Below the pieces are notes generated by a model that saw only the letters and a list, made by a program, of their open reading frames with translations, had not been told where the DNA came from and did not search any database. From Eopsaltria australis (lineage: Eukaryota; Chordata; Aves; Passeriformes; Petroicidae), in assembly GCA_034509425.1 (NCBI GenBank), contig JAVTVJ010000295.1, positions 62,001 to 126,000 of the forward strand: DNA of 64,000 nucleotides. The letters run 5' to 3'. Positions 24,351 through 38,254 of the stretch are shown here, piece by piece. The stretch's first letter is position 1; the number at the start of each line of letters is the position of its first letter. The translations under genes were made by a program, and so were the position numbers.

Positions 24351-25289
24351 TAATCTCCCTTCCATTATTATCAGATTTTATGCAAATAATTTAACACAGG
24401 GCCAATCACAAAAGAAATCCCAAGGACTGAAAATAGAAGTGCATAACAAGTCAGTAGAAACAAAAGTATTTCCATTGTCCTTGACTATTAAGCAAGGACT
24501 TCTTGATTATCAACTTAGTAAGAATCTGAGTCTTTATTACTATTAATCAAATTCTTGAAAGAAATAATTTTCTAACATGTTGTAGGCTGCTACAAGTTAT
24601 TTTAAAATTATACAACCAATACTCATCTTTTTATGTTCCTTCCCATTGATGCTCAAGTGAAATGCTATTGGATGGATTTCGACCAGCCTTATATATTGTG
24701 AACTTAATATTTTGGGTAACTTCCTACCATGATGAGTTTAATGACGAAGCTGCAAAAGTGACGTCCAGAGTCCTAGACATTTTGTTTTTCTCATTGACCT
24801 CTCCTGGCTACAGCCTCAGACATCTAGGAAAGAGAAATAGCGGGGGGAAATTATTGTCTTTGTTTCATTAGTGCATTTTTCCTATTTCTTATGTCCAGTA
24901 ATGGTTTTAATGGGGAAGAAGGAAGACTCTTGCCTTATTAGTCAAAGGACTGTAACTACGTTCCCTCTCAATGCATAGACTCTGCTATGTGAAATTTGCA
25001 GTTATGCATTTCAATCTATATTTTCTTTATTTGTAAAATTTGTTTAATGGAAAATTTTGGTGTAATCAAGGCAATCAATTTTCAGTGAAAATACTTTTTT
25101 GCAAATTTTTCTTTTTAAATAAATCAATAAAATTAAACCTTTCCACAAAACCAACTGGATTCTCCATATTTTGACTTTATGTGTATTTACTGGAAGGTTA
25201 ACCAAGAGTTATAGGTGGAGTTGGAGCTTCCATTAAAGATTATTAGAGAAGCCCTGCTGTTGAGTCATGAGGTGCAGAAAGGACCCCCT
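24351..25289. other. Unique sequence; open frame at 24662-24871 not supported as a gene
   Basis: The 69-codon ATG frame at 24662-24871 has no recognised domain and no clear splice sites. A near-perfect CREB-type site (TGACGTCC, 24759-24766) sits in it, together with more CpGs than the surroundings. The last bases, CCCCT at 25285-25289, are the left target-site duplication of the next LTR. Confidence 0.5.
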
Positions 25290-25876
25290 TGTGTTCTAAA
25301 CTCTTTAGAAAGGAATCAAGGTGTGGTTGTCTCCAATCTTAGCCCCAGCATTTGTCAAAGGTGTAATCCCTCAGGATTAAAGACTGCAAATTGGATCTAT
25401 TTATATAAAATGAGCTATTTATTATGACAAATGATTAGACAAAATACCTTAATCAGAATTATTTACTACACAGTATAAAAGCTAAGACTTCTAATAGTGT
25501 ATAGTGTAACATAGTGCACTATATTAAAGCAATTATTTTAATATAATTGTATTGAAACTAGCAGAAAGAAACAATTAGTAAGTTGAGGTTGATGTAACTC
25601 ACCATGCTAACACGCATGGGCAGGTCTTTTCCACTCAGCCTTGAGTAGTGTTCTTGAGGGGCACCCCGAAATCCAAAGGAGGAATCTCCACACACTCCAA
25701 GGAGGAATTGTTAGAAAGTTAGAACAGCCTAACTGTATGAGACTGGACTGTACTTTTATAGTATAAAGCGATTGGCTGCCAGCCACATGTCTCTGGTTGT
25801 CTCACTATCAGGTTGTTAATCTGGGGCTGTGAGCAGACTGGCTTTAGTGTAGTTCAACACCAAAACCAGTATGACA
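25290..25876 (-). mobile_element. Solo LTR with exact 5-bp target-site duplication, minus orientation
   Basis: On the minus strand the 587-base element runs TGTCATACTGG...AGAACACA and is flanked by CCCCT at 25285-25289 and 25877-25881. A CCAAT box (ATTGG on plus, 25771-25775) and a TATAAAA (plus-strand TTTTATA, about 25755-25761) form a compact promoter. AATAAA (plus-strand TTTATT, about 25418-25423) provides the polyadenylation signal about 330 bases downstream. This is the complete U3-R-U5 order of an LTR. No internal provirus sequence remains between two copies, so it is a solo LTR. Family name not assigned. Confidence 0.85.
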
Positions 25877-26869
25877 CCCCTCTCAATCCACTACCCAGAG
25901 ACTTGCAAGCAGGGCACTGAGCACTCTGCTCTGCCAAGGCCACCCTAAATGTCTCTGAGTGTCATTAGGCCTGCTGAGGGATGTCATAGACTGGAGTGTA
26001 TATGACAAATCTTCGGTGTGGCATGTATAACCACACTACTTAGTGGTTGTGTGGGAAATTTCTGCAGTTCTAAATTCATTTTGCGGACTCTCAATTTGCT
26101 CAGTTTTTCTATTTTTAGAGGCTCACTTCTGGTAAGAGAAGTGTTGCTGTCACAGTTGTGATTAACAAAGGGCATTCATGTAGGAGCACACATGGGCAGG
26201 GACTTACATCTCCTAGAGAAATATTTAATTACACAGAAAATGCCACATTCACTACTTTAAAAAATTGTGATTCTTAATGGGAGATTAGAACACCATTTTT
26301 ATAGGAAAATGGACTTACTAACAGTCTTTCTTTTGCTGGAGCTGCTTTTCTCTGTCTAGGCAGATGTGCACATGTGGTGATTTCATCAGATTGTAAAGCT
26401 ACGTTTTCCAGTGCCAAAGGAAGGGGACAGCAGGGGGCGTAAAAACTCCCATTTCTTGAGGGCAATTAATTGCTCTGAACTGTCTTTGTACACAGAATTA
26501 ACTTTTTACATCCTTCTGAGGTAAATCCAGGCAGTTAGGCTATATTCTGTATTTATTCTCTCTTGCTACATTCTAAATTGCTGTATCTATTTTTCCTGTA
26601 GTTCAAGGCATTCCTGACTAGCCTGAGGATAACAGAGGATGCCTGCATCTGCACTGCAATTATTATCACCATTATTTCTATTATTATTTCTCTTTCCTCT
26701 ACTGTTAGAATATTATAGTCTCAGAGCAAAAGAAATGCAACAACTCGACTTGTTTGGTTAATACTATTTAAATACAAAACAAGAAAAAAAGAGAAAAATA
26801 TGTTGAAGCTTAGAAACATGCAAAGCAAACAAATCCCTCAGAAATAAATATTTTCCTGACAATATTAGC
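25877..26869. other. Unique sequence, no gene seen
   Basis: It starts with the right target-site copy CCCCT (25877-25881). The minus-strand frames at 25984-26175 and 26274-26465 have no known domain. Nothing else is recognised. Confidence 0.5.
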
Positions 26870-27480
26870 CTCTTAAATCAGGCCATAGCTCTGGTTTTCG
26901 CTCTAGCTTCTTCCTGCTCCTGTTTAACGCGAGGAGAAGCACCCATTATCCTTTTCAACGAGACAGAACTGAAGGGAAAGCTGGCAAGTTTAATTAATTT
27001 TGATACACTCTGTATGAGTGTGTGTCTGTGGATGTGTGTGGCTGTTGATGATGAGGCGCTTTCATTTTTAACAGTGTGCTGTGTACCATTCATCTGTGTA
27101 TTTAAAAAAAGTTGTTGGGAATGTATGATACTTCAGCCTTAAGCTGTCAAAAATGAGATTCCAAAGTATTCAGCAGCACAAAATAGCATAAAAAGAGCTT
27201 TGTCACTATTTATCTCTGCTTGCCAGCTTGTAATGTTGATTTATGATCTGTCATAATAAAGAGCTGAAATGAATGCAGCTACATAGAAAAGTGAAGTTGC
27301 ATGGCCGCAGACAGTGAAATATTTCTGATTCCTCCCTGTCTCCCTCCTCCATCCATACACACACTTGAAGACAACACACTCGCACAGTGATCCTGTTGTA
27401 ATTCTGCTGTTTGACAGCATATCAATATGATGCACAGAGCCTTCCAATAATTGCAAATATAGTGATAAAAGCTGTTTTAT
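26870..27480. promoter_or_regulatory. Candidate conserved non-coding element (tentative)
   Basis: This block differs in texture from the surrounding DNA. It is balanced in composition, lacks microsatellites and repeats, keeps a few CpGs (for example AACGCGAG near 26928) and is rich in homeodomain-type words such as TAATTAAT at 26991-26998. It also has long stretches free of stop bias on neither strand, which argues against an exon. Such sequence is typical of deeply conserved enhancers in gene deserts. This is an impression from reading and not a conservation measurement. Confidence 0.25.
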
Positions 27481-30400
27481 GTATATTCCAAATTCATAGT
27501 TTCCACTGACTTCACAGTGACAACGCTTAACACTTTCTGCAATCCAGAGCTACATTTAATTTTCCTCCTCCTTACAATTTCCATACCTTTTAAATTTCCT
27601 TTATATTATTTATATGTGTGTTTCTGTATATGTATATATATATGGCTTTTAACTTTGAAAAATTCGAAAATTTTGCTTTTCACCCCTTACTTCTTGATAT
27701 GAATAAATGTACAAAATACATAAATAAATATACTAAAAAAAGCAAGAAGCTCTATATGGTAAATTTAATTAATTTTAATATTTATATAGGGAAATGTATT
27801 CACAATAAACCACTAAACCAGAAGATTTCTCAGTACTTGTGAGAAAAGATACTATGCCAGAATTTTTCATGCCTATTTAAGAAAGTGCTCTACAAGAAAT
27901 TATTAAGCAATTATTAAGTAAAAAAAATTACCCGAAACAGACTTGATAATAGGAATTTCCATAAACAATATTGTTGTGTTAAATAACAATTTCCCCTTCA
28001 GCTGTTGACCTGGCAGCAAATCTCTGTCACAGTGCCCATTGTAGAAACTACACCAAAGTACAGAATTATTATCCTGAATAAAATATGTGACACTTTTATG
28101 AATTTATGAAAAAGATAACTCTTCAAAATCTATTTCTTTTAGCACTCCAACTGGTGTCCAACCATTTTCATATTATGGTCCCTCCTCTCAGTCAGATATT
28201 CTGCTAACTGTGGTGGAAATTGGTCCCATAATCTGTACTTTGTCTAACCTTAACAGTTTTACAGAGAATTGACTTTCAGAATACATTTAGTTCCCTGAGT
28301 GTAATGGGAAGTAGAAGATCTACTTCTTTTTATTATCACATAAGATAATTTTTTCATCTTAAATACATTTTTTTTCATTTCCTCTCTTCTTTATCTTTAT
28401 TTTTTATTCTGTTCCTGTTTCATTCTATGAGTCTCCAACTTTGTTGGCAAGGTTATTATTCTACAGCAAATACCTGTCTATGTTGAAATCAGCAATATTA
28501 TTTCTGTGTGCCTAATAAATAAGACTGCAGCAAAAAGAGTATTCACAGTTGTCACACGTGCCCGTGATGGGAAAGGTAACTGGTTATTGTACTTATATGC
28601 AAATATATAATACAAATTTTACACATATAGGCACACACATTTACAGAAATCACATGAACTTAGTTATAAAATTGATTATAAACACAGAAAAAAAATATAC
28701 AACAGGAAGAACATCCAGTTTCTGAAAATGTAGTCCATCTTTTGAAAATAAAAAGAAAACAACATGTTTAAGTGAGTTACTTCTCTCTGTTGGAGAATGT
28801 TAGAAAGAAAAAATGCCCTGAAGGTAGTTTCTATTTGTTTCATTAGCTTGTGTATTTTTTAAAGCTTACAGAGACTTTAGACATTTGGTAAAACACTGCT
28901 GAGATGTTTTAGCCATGGTGTTTCTGTGAAGATACAGATTTCAACTCATTTTCAGGTAGAGAATACTAAATGTTGGAATCATTACTCCTCCTGTCATCCC
29001 AAAATATTATCAAAGGAAAGCCACTGACTGTCCCAGGACAGGGCATTACATTCACCATTCTCCATCTTGAATTGAGCCTCTTGTTCTCAGTGTGTCTCTC
29101 TATGGTGACCAGTCCCCTGTGGATTTTGGCTGCTGATTATATTAGCTATTTTATGCTGTTGCTGTGATCACAGATATTGTGTTGCAAAACATCAGATTTT
29201 GCTTTTCCTTGCATTTTCTACATGTTCTACACTTTGGTTTTAAAAGAAAACAAAATTTCTGAACTGATCATGCATCTAGTTTGAAAAAGTACAGGGAATA
29301 ATTGTGGATGAACAGTAGGTTTTTAAAATTTCCCCTTAATATACGTACGAAGAGAATTGTGATATGTTAACATTATAATGGTCTTTTCTGAATTAGGAAT
29401 TTAACATGGGTTTAAAATGTCCCAAAAAGCATGATCAACAAACCAAAATACCTGGTTTAGCAGAGCAAGAGAGGTAAATGTTCCAAGGAGATGTGACCTT
29501 ATGGTTCAGTATGTTCTATTCCTTTTCATTAATCAAGAAAGTAGAAATATCTTTTACAATACTCTTAAGCTCCATCTTAAAATTAGCTGGATTTCTGTTA
29601 GATACTGGCTCAATTATTTATGGAGGCAAGTTTCTTTGAAATTTAAATCCTCTGGTAATAAGATTTTTTTCTTAATATTAATTGCATGCATCCATTCTTA
29701 TACTAGCTCACACATTCATTTTTCAAAATATTTATATAATTGTGGAGATTCATTTTTAGTCAGAACTCAGATCATGCCTTTATATGGTTAGACTGTGAAA
29801 ATCAAATTCTTCTTGTTACTTCTTATAAAAAGGATTTTCCTCTCCCTCAAAAATCCTAGTGGGTCTTCTCTGCATCTGCTCAAAAAAAAGTTTAATTAAA
29901 AAAAGTTTAATTTTTGTGAGTAAGCAGAGATTAACTATGTATATCACAAAATTTCTCGCACAAGAAAATGAATGCTTTCCAACTCAGAAACATCTAAGTT
30001 CCTGAGGTAAAATGTTATTCCTTTTCACCCATGTCTGGCTGAATGGACCTGGGAAGTATCTCATTCAACAAAAATTAAACCTATTATGATAGGTGTTAAA
30101 AATTTATTTGGGGTCATACAAGAAGAGCCTGGCAGTGTCATTCAATAGAAACCAGACTACCAGATGAGAATTTCTAAGACAACGTGATTTAAAACTGGAG
30201 AGGTCATAATAAAATGCTCAATATGTCACTAATTTCATAGAAAACTTTTTCATGGTCTACCAGATAGCCAATGACTATGTACTGTGCAAATTAAATAGAA
30301 GTAGAGGGGGAAAAAGCCCCAATCCCCTCCCCTCACAACAGACAAACAAAACAACAAAGAAAAGAAAAGCAAACCAATCAATCCCAACCCCCTCCAAACA

Positions 30401-31399
30401 TTAAGATATCTAACATTAGAATTAAACCAGGTGTGTGAAATGTAGGAAAAGTTTAAATTCATTTTTCACCTACTTTTAAAAATACTAGTAAGAGTATCTA
30501 TTTCTTCTTAATGTAGCAGCTGCCTTTTTCCCTAAAAAAATTCACTGTTGCCCCTGTGTAATCTTCTTTGTCTCAATTAAGGACTTGATAATATCACTGC
30601 ATAGTAGTGTAAAAGTGAGCCCTCCAGTGATAGAGATGCATGGAAATTTTGAATCTCATCCATGAATAGACACATTGAAAATGCCTCTTTTATGTAATAT
30701 GCTAAACTTTAATGCTTTCTATTTTTAAAACCTTGTGTTAAAATGATTACAGGTCTAAATTTAGATTAGAATTGAGAAAGTGTCACCATAGAAAGGCTAA
30801 TGGAATAGCAAAGATATTTTTTCAGAAATTCCATCACAAAATTTGCTGACCTAGCAACAACTAGAAAATACAGGGGACTATATATTTTTAAATGAGCTAA
30901 TTACTCTTTCTTTTCAGTTTCATTAAGGCCCCTGCCCACTTCTGGTAGTGATAAGGAAAACAGATTCACTGTTCCTAAGTACAGCATGATAAGGACAAGT
31001 AACATTTATGAACTCCAGGCAGACTCATGTGGTATTTGTAAATGCACAGAACGATATTTGACCTTAAATAACAGGTGAAGGAAAGTGCAAAATACAGTTG
31101 TTCATCATAGATACTGCAGAGCAACTGATTAAGTGACTACCTTAATTTTTCTGAGAGAATAACAAATGCTGATCTAAGGCTTGTTAAAAATTTGTAAAGA
31201 AATTTTTTTGGACAGAATCCTCCTGTGTAAGAAATTTTCACTAGAAAAAATGGAACAGGGAGTTCCATAAGACATTATTTTCCTTCTGTGAAAAATTTCC
31301 TAATACAAATGTGTCATTTGTCAAAAATTGGAATAGTGACAATAAAGTCGTTAGTAAAATAAATGTTATTAGTATAAAGAATTATGGTTGGTTTACACA
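27481..31399. other. Unique AT-rich sequence with minor simple repeats
   Basis: A short TA/TG-rich patch lies at about 27613-27642 and an A/C-rich patch at about 30325-30395. The frames at 27517-27702, 29501-29791 and 30250-30462 are AT-rich chance frames without domains. No repeat family was recognised. Confidence 0.5.
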
Positions 31400-31467
31400 A
31401 AACATTTCTGCATATCAAGTAGAAGAATAAGATTATGTGGCTTCCAACTTGCTCCATGTTCCTCCCC

Positions 31468-31481
31468 ATTGCCATAGCAAC
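31468..31481. promoter_or_regulatory. RFX X-box-like palindrome (tentative)
   Basis: The 14 bases ATTGCCATAGCAAC read GTTGCTATGGCAAT on the other strand. This differs at two positions from the ideal RFX-family X-box GTTGCCATGGCAAC. RFX factors bind such inverted repeats at ciliary and immune gene promoters, and also in many distal sites. No promoter or exon is visible beside it. Confidence 0.3.
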
Positions 31482-34400
31482 ACAAGCCACAAGATCTCCA
31501 TCCAGTTTCCATGTCTGCATCATGACTTTGCATTTCCTTCACCGCTTCATGCTTCCAACAATAGTTTCCTCAGTAAACAACATACAGGGCTTATAATGAA
31601 TTATGTAATTGATTAGAAGCTTCTCTAGAGCAAAACTCCTACCATAGTTCATAAATCTTTGAAACAGTACCTTTCAAAGGCTGAAAATAAGTAAATTACA
31701 TTTCCAAAAATACAGATGTCAAATTCATACTATGGGTGAAGGTATCTAAAAAACATGGTTTGGAGAAGAGGGTTATCTAAATAAAACATAAGGAAATGAA
31801 AATGCTTGAAAGGAAATAAATCTCAGAGCTGAGAGAAGACAAGAGATACGAATACCATTGACTGAAACTTTCTGCCATGTATGTATAAAAAAACGATGTA
31901 AAAACCCCTTATATGTTCATGAATATTTATATACAAGTTTTCTTCCTTTCCCATGGTGTGGAAGATCTGTGCAGGGGGTAGGGAGAGAGAGAGAGAGAGA
32001 TGGGGATACAGAATCTTCATTCTTTCTCTGTGATTTAATCTGAAAATATTCAGACTAATTCTACCTAGGAAAATTTCATCTGGGTGTGTAAACAAATTTT
32101 TTCACACCTTTTTTACCTTCTACATATTGATAATTCTTAAAAAGCTTGATTTTTGAAAACACATTGTTGAAGGCTGTAAATATTCATCAAGGCTTTTCCT
32201 TGAGGAAAAGAGGTATATCCCCAGACCATTGTGAAAAAAACCATAAGAAGTACATGAACTAACCTAAAACTATCTCTTGGCAATCCAAATATCCTAAATA
32301 AACAGCAATATTCTTTTTTGTGTGGCTGTTCAACTGTTGACACAATCTCAAAATTATCTGTAGAGATGTGAGAACTGGAGGTTGTAGTCAAAATTATGTG
32401 GCAAATGAATGTTATTTCTGCTAATTTTTTCACTTGTGCTTAGGAAGATAGCTTTTATGGTGCACTGAAAAAATGCAGCTGTGGAAGTGAGGTGTTCTGA
32501 ATGCTATCTGCTTTTGTTTTACACAACTGTAAGATTTAATGCTGCTTTCAGATGATGTCCTCTAACACTGTGCTATGATCCTTACTGCAACCTAGCTATT
32601 CCCTTACAAAGCCAGGCAAAAGAGCATCCAAAGGTGAAAAGATTTGCATTAAAGATGCCTTAAGTGGTTTAAATACTTAAATTATGTGCTGTGTTCTTGG
32701 ACTGTTGTAATAGGCCAATTATGTGTGAGCATATATAAGTATTTTCTTGAGTTCTTGCCCTCTCAGATGAATAATCCTTTTGACTACAGCGAGTTTATTA
32801 GTATAGGATCTTACATGATTGAGACACAGATACTTTGCTTTCTTCACATCTCAGATTTCTATAAATTGTGTTCTTTGATCCAGAAGTTTATCTGGATCCT
32901 GGATTTTGTTTTACCCCCTCTGACATTTTCATCAATATTGAATTGAGAAAGTAATAGGGTGTATACTTCTCAAGACATAAGACACATGCAGTGCTACTTC
33001 CTCTGTTTTTACTCACTTGTACATCTGATTTTCTTCTTCAATGCAAGTTTAGTGGGCAAACCATTTTTTTACTCCACGTTGAAATAAATTTCTTGCTCTT
33101 GTAGCCATCCATAGGTGTACTCTGTCCTATTTTGGGATTCTTTTATTTATTCATTTCTCAGTAAATGAATTCATATTGTTACCCTTATTTTCACTACTCT
33201 TATTTAATTGTCTTGCTTCCTAAGTTGTATTTTTGTTCCTGTGAATTGACTATCTTGTTTCTTTTTCTTTTTTAAAGTGTGTAGAAAAACAGTATATGAT
33301 CATGTAAAGACTACCTCCTAATGAACAAATGGAAGCAGAGTACAAACAGACTTAGAAATGAAAACTTCAAACCTGTTATTATTTTTAAGGCATGCCTTTA
33401 AAAAAAATGGTTGTCAAATGAAAATGAAGTGCCACATCCTATAAAATAGAACCATGAATCATATCTACACTTCAGGCCTGCCCTTTCTGATATGAAGAGC
33501 ACAAGACTGAATGCAGAATTTAGTGTGACAATATGATAGTTTATCCAATAGCGGTCTCATATCTTGTGATTTCTTAATAAGGCTGACAAGCTCTAAATTC
33601 CTCTACTCAGGGGAATAACAACATATCTCCTGTGTTTTGCAGTATTAAAAGCTTGGAAATTCATCTGCAAGTATATTTAGTTAAAAGGTTGCTATCTTTA
33701 TTTTAAATTTAAGCTTTCCGGAATGATCATTTAAATCAAGTTTTATAATTACTGTTTTATTCCTCATATTTTCATTTACAGAGGACTCTGTGGTAAACAA
33801 CATCCTTGTGTCACTGGAGGTTTTATTTTGCAATCTAATTAGCAAACTGTTTTCCTTAGAGAAATGTTTATGAGGAAGTGATTCTGCATATGACCACACT
33901 GTTCTACAATGCTTTTTATTATTGTTTCCATTTCAATGGAATGTTGACTTCTGTAAACTTGCTTTTATTACTATCATCTAGCGTACTTCAATGAGCAATA
34001 TACAAATATAATAGACAAAGTAAAAAGGCAGATCAAACATTTTTCCTTGTGTTTTCCCTTCCATTTCATTTTAACTTGAGCTTACATTTTCTCCAACTGA
34101 CAAATATCTTTTTGTCCCAGGCCTGTGAAAATTGAATAAAGAAGCCAACTAATCCCATTTCTCCCATTAAGGAGCCCAAAGGAAGGAAAACATACTGGAA
34201 AGTTCACTGCAATTTACTTTGTGATGTGCTTTGTATTATTCAAAGCTACCATAACTAGCTCTTTGGAAGTCCTGCTAGGTCTTTTCTTGACAAATGCCAG
34301 CTATATGCATCCAAAAGATATATTTGTCTCATTCATCACTATGCCACTAGAAAACTTAGTAACTTTGAATTGGCAGTAACAAGGACTGCACTGGATTTCT

Positions 34401-37400
34401 GCTTGTCATTATTAAATACTGTTGGAAAACTCACTGGGAAAATGAAGAAAATTATGCATGAGTATGGGTGTTCAATGAGCTCTTTGTCTCTGCTAACAGG
34501 TGGTAAATGAAATTCCTTAACAAAACAACATGTTAGGAGGGGGAGCAATGAAAATGAAGGCAGGAAGAGAAAGTAGGAGACAAGCAACAACCCTTTTCCT
34601 AAAGAAAAACCATGATGTTTTCAAGTACTCACTTTTCATATCTTTGAGGAACAACTGACAAGTCTGCTTTCTACCACTTGTAGTTTTTCCTTCATTGTAA
34701 AATTGTAACTGTGTTGTCTACCCAGTAAGGCTTCACATATTACTAATTTTCTATATCAACTCTTCTCCACTGGGCTCACTCTTCTTCAAGGGGTTTTACT
34801 CTTTAGAAAGAGTGCCACAACTTGTAGAACCATCTTCAACTCTAGACTCTAAGAAAACACTGTCTTCATCTCCTGTTACCTGGAAACTTTTCCATGCTAA
34901 AGCTTCAAGTGGTCACATTGGAAATTGACTCATTCTGGGCACATTTATAGCACCAGGGACTTCACCGGGATGGCACATAGTGTAAACATGCCTATAAATA
35001 CAGATAAATATAAATATGACAAAAACGTGAAATGCAGAAATAACAAGTATCAGTGACTGCTTTCATTTAGTTCCTCTTCTGTGCATCTCACACATAGAAC
35101 TTTCTCATAACTTTGCCTTGTAACCCTTAGTTCCTTTGTGAATAAATAGTTGTCTTTAAACCTCATGCACCTTTTTACCTTCAGTCCAAAACAGGGAGAA
35201 ACAATAGATGCACCTGAGCCTGGTGTCTTAGGCAAAAACTTACTGAATTTCTGGGAACTTCAGCAATAATGATCCAAAATTAAGTTAGCATGTCTTAGAT
35301 AGATGAGACACATTATTCAAGAACTGGCATATCTATGAAATGTTTTTTCAAATAATTTTGAGATTAAGGATGTGTTTTTAAAGTTACTCTTTTGACTGAC
35401 ACCTTTCTTTTAGTCAGAAGCAGAAAACTTGAGAAAGGGAAGAGCAATTTAGATAAATTCTGTGAACAGAGAGCCAAAAAATATTTTCTCTATTTTTAAG
35501 GTTAGACAACTACTAAAATTGGTAAACCTATTGTAATATATAATCTAACCCTGTAAATTCTCTAAAAAGAGATTATTCATGGCAGGATTTAATACTGCCC
35601 CTTGGCATTCACTTATGACATTTATTCATATCACTGTCTGAAAAACATTTTCTATTGGAGTGATGGAGAAATTGAGTATTTGAATTTAGTCACTATTTTT
35701 GTCCCATTTATACTGATTTTACTTTCCAGAATAGGCTAGAGAAAATATCTTAAACTCATGCATATACTCTTCATCTTTCATCTCTCATCCACATAAATGG
35801 AAGCTTCTTAATTTCAGAATTTATTTCTGAGGCCAGTAACTCAAAGAAAGCTGGTAGTCTACAGGGAGAAAGTCTCTTACCTCTAACTAAAATGCACAAT
35901 CCACACTTATTAAAATAAAAAGGATTTTTTTTCCAAAGAAAAGAACTGATATTTTAGTTAAGCCTCACGTGGGAAAATCTAACTTCCATGCTTACTATTT
36001 ATGGGGATTTTCAAGCTCAATTTACTTACCTATTCAATAAGGCAAAGTAATTGTTATCCCATTCCTTTCATTATATGATGCAAATGCTATCTCTACAGTA
36101 CAGAAATGATTATTCAAATTGGATGTTAGAATATAGGGCTTATTCCAGCAGTTTTAACATACATTTAAGGGGCAATTAATTTGTTTTGAATTAAAAAGCA
36201 TTTTTAATTTTTTAAATTCAGTGTAAAAATAATTATATGAAAGGCATAAATATGAGGGGAAGAACATTATTACAGGGCATAGATGGTTAATCTGTGTTTT
36301 ACTACTTAGTTTATGCTTTTCTCCTATACAGTGGGGTTTTTTTTCCTGAAAGCTAAATCCAGTTCTTTGTTTTACAACTAAATACAGGTATAGAGTAATG
36401 GGTTTCTATTTCAGCCATGGAGCAAGACACAGGACTCTCATCACTGATTTGCAGATGGTGGCCTAAAGAGAGCGCACTGGTGTGTCTTCTTAGGGAATGA
36501 GACAAGATGTTCTGCTTGGGACAAGCTGTAAACTCCAATCAGCTGAAAATCAGATTTCCCTAGTAATTCTTGGAGAAATTGTGATCCAGAACAAGGACAA
36601 AAGGAAAATGGTGTGTTCGAAGCCAGTATGACTTTTTTTAGGGCAGCTGGATGTCATTTGGCCTTGAGGACAGTTCCAGGATGAGTAGGGTACAAATGTG
36701 TTCTGAAGCTACTTCTGTGTTTTCTATGATCAAGAGAGGAGGATTTCATTACATCAGTGCCACTGCTGTAGCCAGAAGCTTTCATTGGAAGGGTACAAGT
36801 ACGGTGTTAACAGAGGATATTTGGATATAAGAGCTAGAAGGGAGGGGACATGAGTTAGTCTCAATTTGTAAATGTCTGTAAGAACACAGGTCAAATTCAA
36901 GATTCTTACCTACTCCTTCACACTTGAGTAACATTAACCTGATGTGGTCTACTTCTATGACTTGTGGACTTGCTAGATGTGTATAGTTCGTATTTCTTTA
37001 TTAGATCTCTTTTGAAGCTTTTACTTATTCTTTCCTCTTTTTACAGTCTTTTGATACTCACAAATCATGTATTCATGCTATAGTTTTCTCCTTGAGGTGC
37101 CTGAATGTCTGTCTTCAACAGGCATTGCAGTTACTTTTGCCAACAAGTACAGTTGCAGACAAGTGCAGAGGCTTTATTTCAACTCTGCTGTCTGCTGACA
37201 TTTGGAATGGCCTTTGGATTTTAATGGAACAGCACACAGAACCTGCACTGAACACCAATTTCAGCTGCAGCTGATAGAAAATCCCTTGCATGATACAGAT
37301 TCAGGCACTGTAGGATAACAAAGATGCAAAATGAACTCTCATTATCTATCACCTAGCTAGTCTTGCCACTAAAGATGTTAATATAGATTGGAAAGGAGTG

Positions 37401-37956
37401 AGCACATTGCTTTCTAAGAGACAAGTTTGATGTAATAGATATCTGTGCTTTGGAGATACTGAAGAATCTCTGTGAAATGAGCTCTGAGACTTAAAGGGCT
37501 TTTCTGCAAATACATCTGCTTAGTGTGATTGAACATGTGTGACCTGCCATGATTTAAAAAAATGTTAAAGTATGTTTCAGTTTCTGTCTTTGTCAAGTGG
37601 TGTGTAAATAATAGCTCAGACTTCCCTTGCTTGCCACCTACACCCCTACACAGATTTATCTCTACATTTGGTTGTAGAAAAAAAGACACAGTATCTTATC
37701 TGTCCCAAGGAAAGTCAATTGACAAGGTATTTCTTGATACAAATGCAGAAAAATACCACTGATACATTAGAAGGGTAAAAATTCCTGGGTTGTAGTAAAA
37801 TTAAGTGGAATCTGTATCACCCCCTGTCCTGTCTCACTATTGACAAATAAATTGTATCAGTTTAAACGACCACCAGTGTTATCTCTATCTGCTTACTGTT
37901 ACACAAGAAAAATGTCTTGCTGATATAAGTGATTGCTATCTCCTTCAGAAAGGCAA
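31482..37956. other. Unique AT-rich sequence, no gene seen
   Basis: Apart from a GA microsatellite (listed separately) no repeat or gene was recognised. Minus-strand frames at 31823-32095, 32137-32433 and 34339-34590 and the plus-strand frame at 32686-32946 have no known domain. Confidence 0.5.
31983..32000. repeat. (GA)9 microsatellite
   Basis: Nine perfect GA dinucleotides in otherwise unique sequence. Confidence 0.92.
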
Positions 37957-38006
37957 GAAAAATAAAAACAAACAAACAAAAATCCAATAAAAATCCCAAA
38001 CCCCAT
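37957..38006. repeat. A/C-rich low-complexity patch
   Basis: Nearly G-free on the plus strand, with CAAA repeats at about 37967-37980. It lies about 250 bases left of the large G/T-rich tract. Confidence 0.75.
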
Positions 38007-38254
38007 GCTAAACCTTTTAAAATGTTGTAGGCAGTAAGAATATCATGGAAATTTTCTTAACCTCCTTGGAAACTAGTGGAAATGCATGTATTTGAATGCC
38101 TTTTCTGTAAGCAAGATAATGGACTATTAAATTGAAGAACTTATTCCGAGAAACCTGTAGCTGTGAGAATGCTGATTCTGAAGCAAAACAAAGCTGCTCA
38201 GCATTGAGAAACACTCCTCTGTGTACTAATGACAAAACCTGTTGGGAAAATTTG

